Source: an uncultured Roseivirga sp.
Lineage (GTDB): Bacteria > Bacteroidota > Bacteroidia > Cytophagales > Cyclobacteriaceae
Direction of reading: 5' to 3'
Length of the DNA stretch: 64,000 bases
Assembly (NCBI GenBank): GCA_947493005.1
Contig: CANLOY010000001.1
Location: 682,001 to 746,000, forward strand
Position 1 is the stretch's first letter. Each line of letters begins with the position of its first letter. The notes beneath the pieces are model-generated. The model worked only from the letters and a program-made list of their open reading frames with translations. It searched no databases and was not told the origin of the DNA. Below, one piece after another: positions 1 to 7,836 of this stretch. The translations under genes were made by a program, and so were the position numbers.

Positions 1-1972
1 CCTTATCCGTAATTCCAAGTCGTGCTTTAGAGGCGGGTACATAACAGCCCATTTGTGCCATCAGTACAATAAGTGCCGTTTGTCTTAGCAAAGCCGACTT
101 ACCTGCCATATTCGGACCGGTTATAATCAGTATCTGATGGGTGTGATCATCTAACGACACATCATTTGGAACGTATGATTCCCCTACTGGCAATTGCTGT
201 TCGATAACCGGGTGACGACCATCCTGAATATCGATGATCATTTTTTCATCTAGCTCAGGTCGACAATAATTATTGTCTTTAGCAATGGTAGCAAAAGAAA
301 TCAAACAATCTATGGTGGCAATAACACCCGCGTTTCTCTGCACTTTAGCCGTAAACTCAGCGGCAAATGCGACCAATTCTGCAAACAACCGTTGCTCTAT
401 TACTTTATACTGGTCTTCTGCGTTGACAATCTTTTCTTCATAGGTCTTGAGCTCTTCAGTGATGTATCGCTCCGCATTTACCAGCGTTTGCTTACGAATC
501 CACTCTTCTGGCACCTTGTCTTTATGCGCATTGCTCACCTCCAGGTAATACCCAAATACCTTATTATAGGCAATTTTCAAAGAGGTGATTCCTGTAGCTT
601 CACTTTCACGCTGCTGTATCTGAACTAAGTAATCTTTACCACTGAAAGCAATCCCTCTCAATTCATCCAGTTCAGCATCTACTTCTTCAGCAATAATGCC
701 TCCCTGGTGTACAAGCATAGGGGCATCTTCTTTTAACTCGCTTTGGATTCTTTCCAACAAAGGAGAGCAATCATCCAATTGTTCAGCCAAAGTCTTTAGC
801 GACTGATGACCTGAAGATGCCAAGGCTTCTTTTATTGGACCAATACTCAAAAGTGCTTTCTTGAGTTGGTTCATTTCCCGTGGGTTAATTCGGCCCACAG
901 CCACTTTGGAAATCAGACGTTCTAAATCTCCAATACCATCCAATGCTTCAGATAGTTCATCGCTAAGCGATGCGTTTTTATGAAAGGCGTCTACGATTGA
1001 AAGGCGTTCTTCTATTCTCTTTAGCTCTTTCAGTGGAAGCACCATCCAGCGTTTCAGCATTCTGGAACCCATTGGAGTGAGTGTCTTATCTAGAATCTGA
1101 ATAAGCGGAACACCTCCCTCATGTTGTGGATAAATCAATTCCAGATTTCGAATAGTGAACTTGTCTAGCCAGACGTATTTATCTTCTTCTATTCGACTAA
1201 TGGCTGCAATATGACCAACTTCTTTGTGCTCAGTATCTTCCAGATAATAGAGTATTGCGCCTGCTGCAGTAATGGCCAAATCCATTTCCTCTACTCCAAA
1301 ACCTTTCAGGGATTTGGTTGAAAAGTGATTGGTTAATCTCTCATAACCATAGTCATACGCATATACCCAATCATCTAAATGATAAGTGTTAAAGTCATCT
1401 TGAAACTGTTCTGCGAATTGCTCCTTTTGCGTCTTTGAGAAGATGAACTCTGAAGGGTTCAGGCCTTGTATTAATTTATCGATGTAGCTGGGTTTACCCT
1501 GAGCAGTTAGAAACTCGCCTGTCGATAAGTCTAAGAATGCTACACCAACCTGATCCTTTCCGAAGCTTAGCGAAGCCAGATAATTGTTTCGCTTCTGATC
1601 AAGCACATTGTCATTGAACGACAACCCTGGTGTAACAAGCTCCGTTACCCCTCTTTTTACTATGCCTTTGACCGATTTTGGATCTTCCAATTGATCGCAA
1701 ATCGCCACTCTGTTTCCTGCCCTCACCAACTTTGGTAAGTAGGTATCCAGCGAATGATGTGGAAACCCTGCTAGTTCGATATGGCTTGCCGCTCCATTTG
1801 CCCTCTTAGTCAATACAATATCCAGTACCTTACTTGCCTTGATGGCATCGTCTCCAAAAGTCTCGTAAAAGTCGCCAACACGAAATAATAACAATGCTCC
1901 AGGGTGCTTTGCCTTAATGGCATTGTATTGTTTCATCAAGGGAGTTTCCTTCACCTCTTTCTTTTTGGCCAT
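1..1972 (-). CDS. mutS: DNA mismatch repair protein MutS (3' end cut by window edge)
   Basis: MutS binds mismatched bases and, through its ATPase, starts mismatch repair in the cytoplasm. About 657 N-terminal residues are visible; the C-terminus lies beyond base 1. The start MAKKKEVKETPLMKQY is chosen because the next residues hold the mismatch-recognition motif G-D-F-Y-E, with the intercalating Phe at about residue 35 and Glu at 37. Connector, lever and clamp regions follow. The ATPase Walker A reads GPNMAGKSALLRQ at about residues 619-631; the Ala in place of the usual second Gly is, as I recall, common in Bacteroidota. A TATTTTTG -7 element lies 40 bp upstream. No MutL gene is in the window. 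Identification is firm. Confidence 0.97.
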   Translation of the reverse strand, partial: MAKKKEVKETPLMKQYNAIKAKHPGALLLFRVGDFYETFGDDAIKASKVLDIVLTKRANGAASHIELAGFPHHSLDTYLPKLVRAGNRVAICDQLEDPKSVKGIVKRGVTELVTPGLSFNDNVLDQKRNNYLASLSFGKDQVGVAFLDLSTGEFLTAQGKPSYIDKLIQGLNPSEFIFSKTQKEQFAEQFQDDFNTYHLDDWVYAYDYGYERLTNHFSTKSLKGFGVEEMDLAITAAGAILYYLEDTEHKEVGHIAAISRIEEDKYVWLDKFTIRNLELIYPQHEGGVPLIQILDKTLTPMGSRMLKRWMVLPLKELKRIEERLSIVDAFHKNASLSDELSEALDGIGDLERLISKVAVGRINPREMNQLKKALLSIGPIKEALASSGHQSLKTLAEQLDDCSPLLERIQSELKEDAPMLVHQGGIIAEEVDAELDELRGIAFSGKDYLVQIQQRESEATGITSLKIAYNKVFGYYLEVSNAHKDKVPEEWIRKQTLVNAERYITEELKTYEEKIVNAEDQYKVIEQRLFAELVAFAAEFTAKVQRNAGVIATIDCLISFATIAKDNNYCRPELDEKMIIDIQDGRHPVIEQQLPVGESYVPNDVSLDDHTHQILIITGPNMAGKSALLRQTALIVLMAQMGCYVPASKARLGITDK

Positions 1973-2011
1973 AATCTAAAAATGGTAGGAGTTCGATTTT
2001 CAGTAACAGTC

Positions 2012-2019
2012 CAAAAATA
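2012..2019 (-). promoter_or_regulatory. Predicted -7 element for mutS
   Basis: Read on the minus strand this is TATTTTTG, an exact match to the Bacteroidota -7 consensus TAnnTTTG. It lies 40 bp before the mutS ATG. No convincing TTTG -33 box is seen at 19-20 bp, so the call rests on the -7 box and its position. Confidence 0.45.
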
Positions 2020-2184
2020 GTAAATAAATGATTCGATTTTTTTCAATAGAAGAGATTCTGAATTTCTCAAAAATCTATTAGCCAGGTTGCTAAAAAATCA
2101 GGGAGTATTTAATATCCAAATCTGACCCATTGCATTAAAAATGAAAGCTTTGAACATTGTTCTTAACCATTATCACAGAAGAAT

Positions 2185-2231
2185 AACTAAGTTTTTCGTT
2201 TATTTATGCAATAACAACTAAGTTTTTCGTT
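2185..2231. repeat. Two direct copies of a 16-bp imperfect dyad, probable operator pair
   Basis: AACTAAGTTTTTCGTT occurs at 2185-2200 and again, identically, at 2216-2231, so the copies are 31 bp apart, close to three helical turns. Each copy is itself an imperfect palindrome of the form AAC-n-AA-nnnn-TT-n-GTT. Identical spaced dyads ahead of a gene are typical of a dimeric repressor such as a BlaI/MecI-type protein, but no such regulator is in the window. The downstream gene begins about 145 bp later. The function is inferred; the repeat itself is seen directly. Confidence 0.6.
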
Positions 2232-2375
2232 ATACAAGCGAGAATCATCACAAACCTGTTCTCGGAACCACCAAATCCAACACTGGCTATACACCACAAC
2301 AAAACAGACTATATGAGTCTGACAATACACTGTATATCGTATATCCATTCATTAAACATTAAAAACCTAAGGAAG

Positions 2376-3287
2376 ATGAAACAAACGATGAAAATCGGCA
2401 TGGTATTGCTAGGTGCATTAACCATTGCTATGTGGTTCGGAATCTCCTCCACCGCTAAAAAAAAAGAAGTATTAGAAGGTCAATACGCTCAACTAGAGCG
2501 GGAAATCATTCGGAAAGAATCGGCATTTGAAGAAGTAATGGGCCTAATCACTGAGGTAGAAGATCAGATCGGTACCATTGTAGAAAAAGAGAACCTGGTT
2601 TATGGCCAAAGCCATGAGTCACTTAACAGGGGCAAAAAGGAGAATATCATGAAAGAGATCGAAATGATTGACAACCTGATATTTCGCTCAAATCAGAACA
2701 TTAAGATCCTTACTGACAAAGTAAAAAGTGCTGATCTCAAACGAGGTGTTTTTCAGAAACGGATCAACACCCTTCAAGCAGATTTAAAGGAACGTCAGAC
2801 TGTTATTGTCAACCTTAAAACTGAACTGGTGACCAAAGACAAAGCGTTGGCCTTATTAATTCATCAGACTGATTCATTAAATGGTACAATCAATGCCAAA
2901 GCAGCTGAAATTGAGCAAAAATCGCTGGAGGTCACTCAACTAACCGCACTTAATGATGAATTGAACAAAGGTTATCTGGCCATCGGTTCTTTTGAAGATT
3001 TAAAAGAAAAGGGAGTTGTAGACAAAGAGGGGGGCTTTCTAGGTATTATCGGTAGAAAAGTTACGCTACAAAGTGATGCCAGCAAGGATCAGTTTATGGA
3101 GCTGGACAAACGCAAAGTCAACCAACTAAGAATAGAAGCAACCTCTCTATCACTTGTGAGCAACCACCCAAGTGGATCTTACCAAATCCTCCCCGGAGAA
3201 AATGAAACGGTAAAGGTTCTGGAAATCACAGACCCGGAAGCTTTCTGGCAAATTTCAAAGTACCTGGTTATTTCAAAGAAAAGCTAA
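2376..3287 (+). CDS. Signal-anchored coiled-coil protein of unknown function
   Basis: I start this 303-residue protein at MKQTMKIGMVLLGALTIAMW because an AAGGA-like site lies just before it and this places the hydrophobic signal or anchor at the N-terminus; the frame stays open 21 codons further upstream to 2313. After the anchor, residues about 30-205 are rich in E, K, Q and L with heptad-like spacing, predicting a long coiled coil. A globular C-terminal part of about 90 residues follows, containing GFLGIIGRKVTLQSD and SNHPSGSYQIL. Proteins of this plan in Bacteroidota are sometimes called Cbp1-like adhesins; I cannot confirm that here. It is probably exported and facing the periplasm. Tandem dyads upstream suggest specific regulation. 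Confidence 0.8.
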   Translation: MKQTMKIGMVLLGALTIAMWFGISSTAKKKEVLEGQYAQLEREIIRKESAFEEVMGLITEVEDQIGTIVEKENLVYGQSHESLNRGKKENIMKEIEMIDNLIFRSNQNIKILTDKVKSADLKRGVFQKRINTLQADLKERQTVIVNLKTELVTKDKALALLIHQTDSLNGTINAKAAEIEQKSLEVTQLTALNDELNKGYLAIGSFEDLKEKGVVDKEGGFLGIIGRKVTLQSDASKDQFMELDKRKVNQLRIEATSLSLVSNHPSGSYQILPGENETVKVLEITDPEAFWQISKYLVISKKS

Positions 3288-3361
3288 AACGCATAGAAGA
3301 CACAGTTTTGATTGGTGTTGTTTTGGGGTGTCTGTCCGTATGGGATGGGCACTTTTCTTTG

Positions 3362-3871
3362 TTACGATTCTTTCTCTAACACTCGATTGAATGATCTAAT
3401 TAATAAGAAGTAATACGTAAAGCCAACGACTGCAACCATAATCAAGTCAATGATTACGCCATATCCTTCCATAACATTTGGGAAAAACAATAGGAACAAC
3501 GCTCCTATTGGTATACTCATCAATAAAAATAAAATGAATAGCCTAACCAAAACCACCAACCCTAAACTAAAATAATACTCAATAAACCTCTCCTCCTCAC
3601 CAGAATCATTACACATTGCATAAAGGTGAAAGGTAAATCCAACTGTTATTATTAACCCTAAGATTACACCCAGATTATCGACCCACAGATTAGTAGGCGC
3701 ACTACTGTTAAAATTCAGAGGAGCCAGACTTAAAAGTATTAAATGGATTAAGAAGTAATTAAATACTGCCTTTGCAGGTAGTGTTTCTCTTCTCAACTCC
3801 ATCTCTAACTTTTTAATATCCAAAAGAATCATTCTACTGAAGTTTAATTTAGAATGGTTTCCAAAAGACAT
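3362..3871 (-). CDS. Hypothetical membrane protein, about four transmembrane helices
   Basis: A 169-residue protein that I do not recognise. A basic, polar N-terminus of about 35 residues, probably cytoplasmic, is followed by hydrophobic segments at about residues 36-55, 65-85, 100-122 and 130-155, so it should span the inner membrane four times. A short acidic loop with NDSGEEERF lies between the second and third segments. It stands alone, converging on the coiled-coil gene. No catalytic motif is visible. Base composition is like its neighbours. Confidence 0.7.
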   Translation of the reverse strand: MSFGNHSKLNFSRMILLDIKKLEMELRRETLPAKAVFNYFLIHLILLSLAPLNFNSSAPTNLWVDNLGVILGLIITVGFTFHLYAMCNDSGEEERFIEYYFSLGLVVLVRLFILFLLMSIPIGALFLLFFPNVMEGYGVIIDLIMVAVVGFTYYFLLIRSFNRVLEKES

Positions 3872-4066
3872 CTTTAGGAAATCCTTTTTGCAATGAATGA
3901 AGGTAGTTCTATCACCGCTTCTGATCTCTTATTTTGATCGAAACACTGATATACACTGACAAGCTTCATTTATTTGGCTTAAACAACTATTTCACAAGTG
4001 AGTAAAAACAATGTTATTGATATTAACCAATCAAAATAATCTACAGCACTGTAATTTCAAACCTTG

Positions 4067-4074
4067 TAATTTTG
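4067..4074 (+). promoter_or_regulatory. Predicted -7 element for the DUF4143-type ATPase gene
   Basis: TAATTTTG matches TAnnTTTG exactly and lies 24 bp before the ATG at 4099, giving a leader of roughly 15-20 nt. The -33 region is not a clear TTTG. Confidence 0.5.
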
Positions 4075-4098
4075 GAAATTCATTCTTAATTTACAAAG

Positions 4099-5259
4099 AT
4101 GTTAATAAGAACTAAAGCGTTGGAGTTACAGGAATTACTTGGTTCATTTCCAGCTGTAGCACTTATTGGTCCACGACAGGTAGGAAAAACGACCTTGGCC
4201 AATGAGCTTTTGGTTTCAAGGGATGGTGTTTATCTTGACTTGGAGTCTCCAAGCGATTTAGCAAAGTTGACCGACCCTGAATTGTACTTAAATCAACACC
4301 GAGATAAGCTGGTCATACTCGATGAAGTACATCGGTTACCTCAAATATTCCAGCTTCTGCGAGGTATCATTGACAAAAACAGAAGAGAAGGGATCACTTC
4401 AGGCTCATTTCTTCTATTAGGTTCTGCCTCCATTGACTTACTGAGACAATCAGGAGAAAGTCTTGCAGGCCGTATTGCCTATATGCATCTTGACCCATTC
4501 AACCTTATTGAGTTAGAAGGTGAAGATCAGAACAAACTATGGTTAAGGGGAGGGTTTCCCGATAGTTTTTTAGCCAAGTCCAATAAACAAAGTAATCAGT
4601 GGAGAACTAACTTTATCAAGACTTACCTGGAAAGAGATATCCCTCAGTTTGGCCCCAGGATTCCTGCTGAAACACTCCGAAGATTTTGGACCATGCTAGC
4701 CTACGAACAGGCAGGTATGATCAACGCATCTAAGTTAGCCCGAAACCTTGGAGTCGACTCAAAAACCATAGCTAACTATTTGGATCTACTGGTTGATCTT
4801 TTGCTCGTTAGAAGGCTACAACCATGGCATCAAAATATAGGTAAGAGACTCGTAAAATCTCCAAAAGTTTATGTTCGCGATACTGGCATAGCACACACAC
4901 TGCTTAACATCGACAGCGCTGAAGCATTGTTTTCTCACCCAACAGTAGGGGCAAGTTGGGAAGCTCATATAGTAGAAAACATTCTTTCTGTTTTACCTGA
5001 CGGAATTGAACCCAGTTTCTACCGATCATCAGGAGGTGCTGAAATAGATTTGGTACTTTCTTTTGGAAAAGAAGTTTGGGCTATTGAAGTCAAAAGGAGC
5101 CTAGCTCCTAAAGCTGAAAAAGGCTTTTACTATGGCTGCGATGACATTAAGGCAACCAGAAGATACATTGTCTACCCTGGTGAGGAGACATATCCGATGA
5201 CCAATGGTATCTTTGCAACTTCTTTAAAATCCCTGATGCAGGAAATAGCCAAGGTTTAA
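4099..5259 (+). CDS. AAA ATPase with DUF4143-like C-terminal domain
   Basis: A 386-residue member of the AAA_14/DUF4143 family, putative ATPases found widely in bacteria and archaea with no settled function. Walker A is GPRQVGKTT at residues 24-32 and Walker B is LVILDE at 71-76; LLGSASIDLLR after it fits a sensor motif. The middle (about 195-245) reads like a winged-helix segment. The C-terminus holds EIDLVLSFGKEVWAIEVKR, an E-I-D followed by E-V-K, the core pattern of the PD-(D/E)xK nuclease fold seen in this family. Its stop is 2 bp before the SpoU methyltransferase start, so the two are probably co-transcribed. A link to mobile elements or toxin-like functions has been suggested for the family but is not shown here. 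Confidence 0.9.
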   Translation: MLIRTKALELQELLGSFPAVALIGPRQVGKTTLANELLVSRDGVYLDLESPSDLAKLTDPELYLNQHRDKLVILDEVHRLPQIFQLLRGIIDKNRREGITSGSFLLLGSASIDLLRQSGESLAGRIAYMHLDPFNLIELEGEDQNKLWLRGGFPDSFLAKSNKQSNQWRTNFIKTYLERDIPQFGPRIPAETLRRFWTMLAYEQAGMINASKLARNLGVDSKTIANYLDLLVDLLLVRRLQPWHQNIGKRLVKSPKVYVRDTGIAHTLLNIDSAEALFSHPTVGASWEAHIVENILSVLPDGIEPSFYRSSGGAEIDLVLSFGKEVWAIEVKRSLAPKAEKGFYYGCDDIKATRRYIVYPGEETYPMTNGIFATSLKSLMQEIAKV

Positions 5260-5261
5260 CT

Positions 5262-5795
5262 ATGCGAAAACTAAAAAACGAAGAACTGGACCGCCCCAAC
5301 CTGGAACAATTCAAGCAAGCTGGAAAACTTCCGGTAGTTATTGTTATGGACAACGTTAGGAGTATGCACAATGTGGGTTCAGCTTTTCGAACAGCTGACG
5401 CTTTTGCTATAGAAAGCATTGCACTGTGTGGCATAACGGCTCAGCCTCCACACAGAGAAATTCACAAAACTGCACTGGGAGCTACTGAATCTGTAGAATG
5501 GAAACATTATGATTCTACCAAGGCGGCATGTGAGGCGTTACGAGCAGAAGGTTATTCCATTATGGCTATCGAGCAGGTTGAAGGGTCGATTTCTCTAAAT
5601 GATTTCAAACCTTCATCCGATCAGAAAATTGCCATAGTTTTTGGCAATGAGGTTTTTGGCGTGGAAGATGAAATAGTTGCATTGGCCGATGGCTGTCTGG
5701 AGATTCCTCAGTTTGGCACCAAGCATTCACTGAACATTTCTGTAACGGTGGGTGTAGTACTTTGGGACCTGGTTACTAAAATGAAACTCGCATAG
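5262..5795 (+). CDS. SpoU/TrmH-family RNA 2'-O-ribose methyltransferase
   Basis: A 177-residue SPOUT-class enzyme expected to transfer a methyl group from S-adenosylmethionine to a ribose 2'-OH of tRNA or rRNA in the cytoplasm. All three SpoU motifs are present: NVGSAFRTADAF (motif 1), IVFGNEVFGVEDEIV (motif 2) and LEIPQFGTKHSLNISVTVG (motif 3), which together form the trefoil knot and cofactor pocket. It is the short form without an N-terminal substrate-binding domain, so the RNA target cannot be named. It begins 2 bp after the ATPase gene, which suggests translational coupling. Confidence 0.93.
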   Translation: MRKLKNEELDRPNLEQFKQAGKLPVVIVMDNVRSMHNVGSAFRTADAFAIESIALCGITAQPPHREIHKTALGATESVEWKHYDSTKAACEALRAEGYSIMAIEQVEGSISLNDFKPSSDQKIAIVFGNEVFGVEDEIVALADGCLEIPQFGTKHSLNISVTVGVVLWDLVTKMKLA

Positions 5796-5839
5796 CAATT
5801 TCAAATCTCTTAAATTCACTAATTAACTAAACTGGTCAA

Positions 5840-6289
5840 ATGAAAGATATCAACAATAAAGGCAAAGTAAACAGGTTCAAATTTTTGCTCTACTTCTATG
5901 GGCTTTTTGTCATTTTCATTTTTGTTTACAAATACATTATCTCTCCTGAACTACCAGGACTAATACTTTTAGCGGCCTTTGCTCCACTCTTTGGCTTTAT
6001 GTCTTCATTTATCAACTGGCCTGTTTACATCCATGCCACAGAGGCTGAAGGAGGAATGGTAGTCAATACCAATAAGCTGTTTTCCAAGAAGAGAAACTCA
6101 TTATTAATTAATAAATACAACTTTGACAGCTATTTCGAAACGGACCATTTGCATATTGGACTGAATATCCTCGATGAAGATGAAAAGATGAAACAGCACA
6201 AAATCAAAGTGAGTTGGATGCGTCTAAAAGATCTTAGAGCTCTTGAAGAAAAGCTGAAGGAGATTAATCCTTATGCTCCAGTGAAGTAA
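5840..6289 (+). CDS. Small membrane protein with soluble C-terminal domain
   Basis: A 149-residue protein of unknown function. Two hydrophobic stretches, at about residues 13-31 and 38-58, predict a membrane hairpin. The remaining 90 residues are charged and contain beta-strand-like segments (GGMVVNTNKLFSKKRNSLLI and HLHIGLNIL), a layout like small bacterial PH-like membrane proteins; this is a guess from pattern only. It lies 44 bp downstream of the methyltransferase and may be in the same transcript. Nothing else of note. Confidence 0.7.
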   Translation: MKDINNKGKVNRFKFLLYFYGLFVIFIFVYKYIISPELPGLILLAAFAPLFGFMSSFINWPVYIHATEAEGGMVVNTNKLFSKKRNSLLINKYNFDSYFETDHLHIGLNILDEDEKMKQHKIKVSWMRLKDLRALEEKLKEINPYAPVK

Positions 6290-6706
6290 ATGAGATTAAT
6301 CTAAAACCCTCATTAGCAAGTCTCTTCGACCACAAGGAGTGTAGTCTTTTTCCATGCTGAACTTGCCGAAGCATCTTTCTAATTGTGGTGTTTAAATTCC
6401 CTCGACAAGCTCGGGAAAGAAAGGTATGGAGGAGAGTTTCGCCTCGCTACCCTTGATGTCTATAGGACGGAGGGAAAATTTGAGCTGCAAGCTTCAAGTT
6501 TCGAGTTACAAGTCACATGGAGCGTGAAGCAGAAGTTTCTGGATATTCTGCTATTTCTAAAGAAAATGGAGATTGCTTCACCGTGTTCGCAAAGACGTAC
6601 TGATTTGGTTTAGCATCAACAAATCCTCATTAGCAAGTCTTTTCGACTACATGGAGAAATCTAAACACTTCTTGGATTGATCTTTTTACTAGAAGCCTGA
6701 AGGTGT
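6290..6706. repeat. Non-coding stretch of degenerate intergenic repeats
   Basis: About 417 bp between convergent genes. A 32-bp unit beginning CCTCATTAGCAAGTCT occurs at 6308-6339 and again at 6625-6656, with 29 of 32 bases identical. Between them lies TTCCCTCGACAAGCTCGGGA at 6397-6416, an imperfect hairpin of a type common in Bacteroidota intergenic DNA and partly repeated at 48789-48810. A 76-codon reading frame across 6383-6613 has no protein-like features. The stretch looks like remains of small repetitive elements; no transposase is present. Confidence 0.65.
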
Positions 6707-7654
6707 CTAAAAAGGGAGTTTGGCCAAATCTACATTTCCACCTGTTAAGATTACACCTACCTTTTTGCCTTTGAATGCTTCTTTGTTTTTGAGCAGTGCA
6801 GCCAGAGGAACAGCTCCTGATGGCTCAACAATGATTTTCATTCGTTCCCAAAGCAAACGCATAGCTTCTATGATTTCATCATCTGAAACCAAGAATATAC
6901 CTTTTACCAAAGGTTGTATTATACCAAAGTTCTTTTCACCCATACTAGCCAACAGGCCATCGGCAATAGAGCCTGGCTGATCAACTCTTGTCAAACTACC
7001 CTTCTGCATAGATAGATAGCTATCTTTTGCTCCTTCAGGCTCCCCTGCAAAAACTTCTACTTCTTGCTTAATATAATGGGCGCTTAGCGCTGTTCCGGCA
7101 ACAAGGCCTCCTCCTCCAACTGGTGCAATAATCACCTCCAGATCTTTCTCTTCTTCTAAAAGCTCTTTAGCACAAGTAGCCTGCCCGGTAATGACAGCAT
7201 AATCATTATAGGGAGATATAAATGTAGCTCCAGTTTCTTTTTGAATACGAGAGGCATTCTCTTCTCTGGATTGTTGGGTTGGTTCACAAAGCGTGATTTT
7301 AGCTCCATATCCAGCCACTGCTTTTTGCTTAACCTGAGGAGCAGTCTTTGGCATCACAATGTAGGCTGGAACATTGGCCATTTTTGCTGCCAAAGCTATA
7401 GCCTGCGCATGATTTCCAGAGCTATGGGTCAAAACTCCCTTTGCTCTTTTCTCCTCTGGTAAAGATAACACCGCATTGAGCCCTCCACGAGCCTTAAATG
7501 CACCGATCTTCTGAAAATTCTCACACTTGAAGTACAGTTCGCAACCCGCCATATCGTTGATACTTTCAGAAGTTAAAACCGGAGTTTTATGAATAAAAGG
7601 TGCAACTAACTGATGTGCTTGCTGAATTTCTTCTAATGAAACAGGGAAGTTCAT
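6707..7654 (-). CDS. Threonine/serine dehydratase (PLP fold type II)
   Basis: A 315-residue pyridoxal-phosphate enzyme that should deaminate L-threonine or L-serine to the 2-oxo acid, or act as a serine racemase; sequence alone does not separate these. The PLP lysine lies in KIGAFKARGG at about residue 54, the phosphate-binding glycine loop is VGGGGLVAG at about 175-183, and THSSGNHAQA is the substrate-binding loop typical of the family. It lacks the C-terminal ACT regulatory domain of biosynthetic IlvA, so it is the short, catabolic or racemase-like form. No isoleucine-pathway gene is adjacent. Confidence 0.92.
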   Translation of the reverse strand: MNFPVSLEEIQQAHQLVAPFIHKTPVLTSESINDMAGCELYFKCENFQKIGAFKARGGLNAVLSLPEEKRAKGVLTHSSGNHAQAIALAAKMANVPAYIVMPKTAPQVKQKAVAGYGAKITLCEPTQQSREENASRIQKETGATFISPYNDYAVITGQATCAKELLEEEKDLEVIIAPVGGGGLVAGTALSAHYIKQEVEVFAGEPEGAKDSYLSMQKGSLTRVDQPGSIADGLLASMGEKNFGIIQPLVKGIFLVSDDEIIEAMRLLWERMKIIVEPSGAVPLAALLKNKEAFKGKKVGVILTGGNVDLAKLPF

Positions 7655-7758
7655 ATGGCTCTTAATTTCTACCCAAACTTATCACTTTTTAACGAAGGAT
7701 TCCGTAAGTCAAATCTTCCATTTTCTACCTTAATTTCTTACGCTAATCTTCTATATCA

Positions 7759-7778
7759 CCACATAAACATGTGGTTTT
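7759..7778 (+). other. Short hairpin followed by four T
   Basis: CCACAT-AAAC-ATGTGG followed by TTTT, lying 59-78 bp before the start of the NHL lipoprotein. It could be a weak terminator or a dyad operator in the leader. The perfect 6-bp arms are seen; the function is not known. Confidence 0.35.
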
Positions 7779-7836
7779 AAAGCATTTAAAGAGACTTTTT
7801 ACTAACACTCCGTTAAACCGAAAAAGCACAAATGCT

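Larger units (their letters stand above)
1973..2375. other. Divergent intergenic region between mutS and the coiled-coil gene
   Basis: About 400 bp without a gene. The left end carries the mutS promoter. The centre is AT-rich with no ORF worth calling. At 2185-2231 sit two identical 16-bp dyads (listed separately). An in-frame ATG at 2313 lies upstream of the start chosen for the rightward gene; I see no signal peptide or ribosome binding site that favours it. Confidence 0.6.

Noticed and set aside
6383-6613. 76-codon plus-strand reading frame
   Set aside because: It lies within degenerate intergenic repeats, has no protein-like pattern and no start signal.
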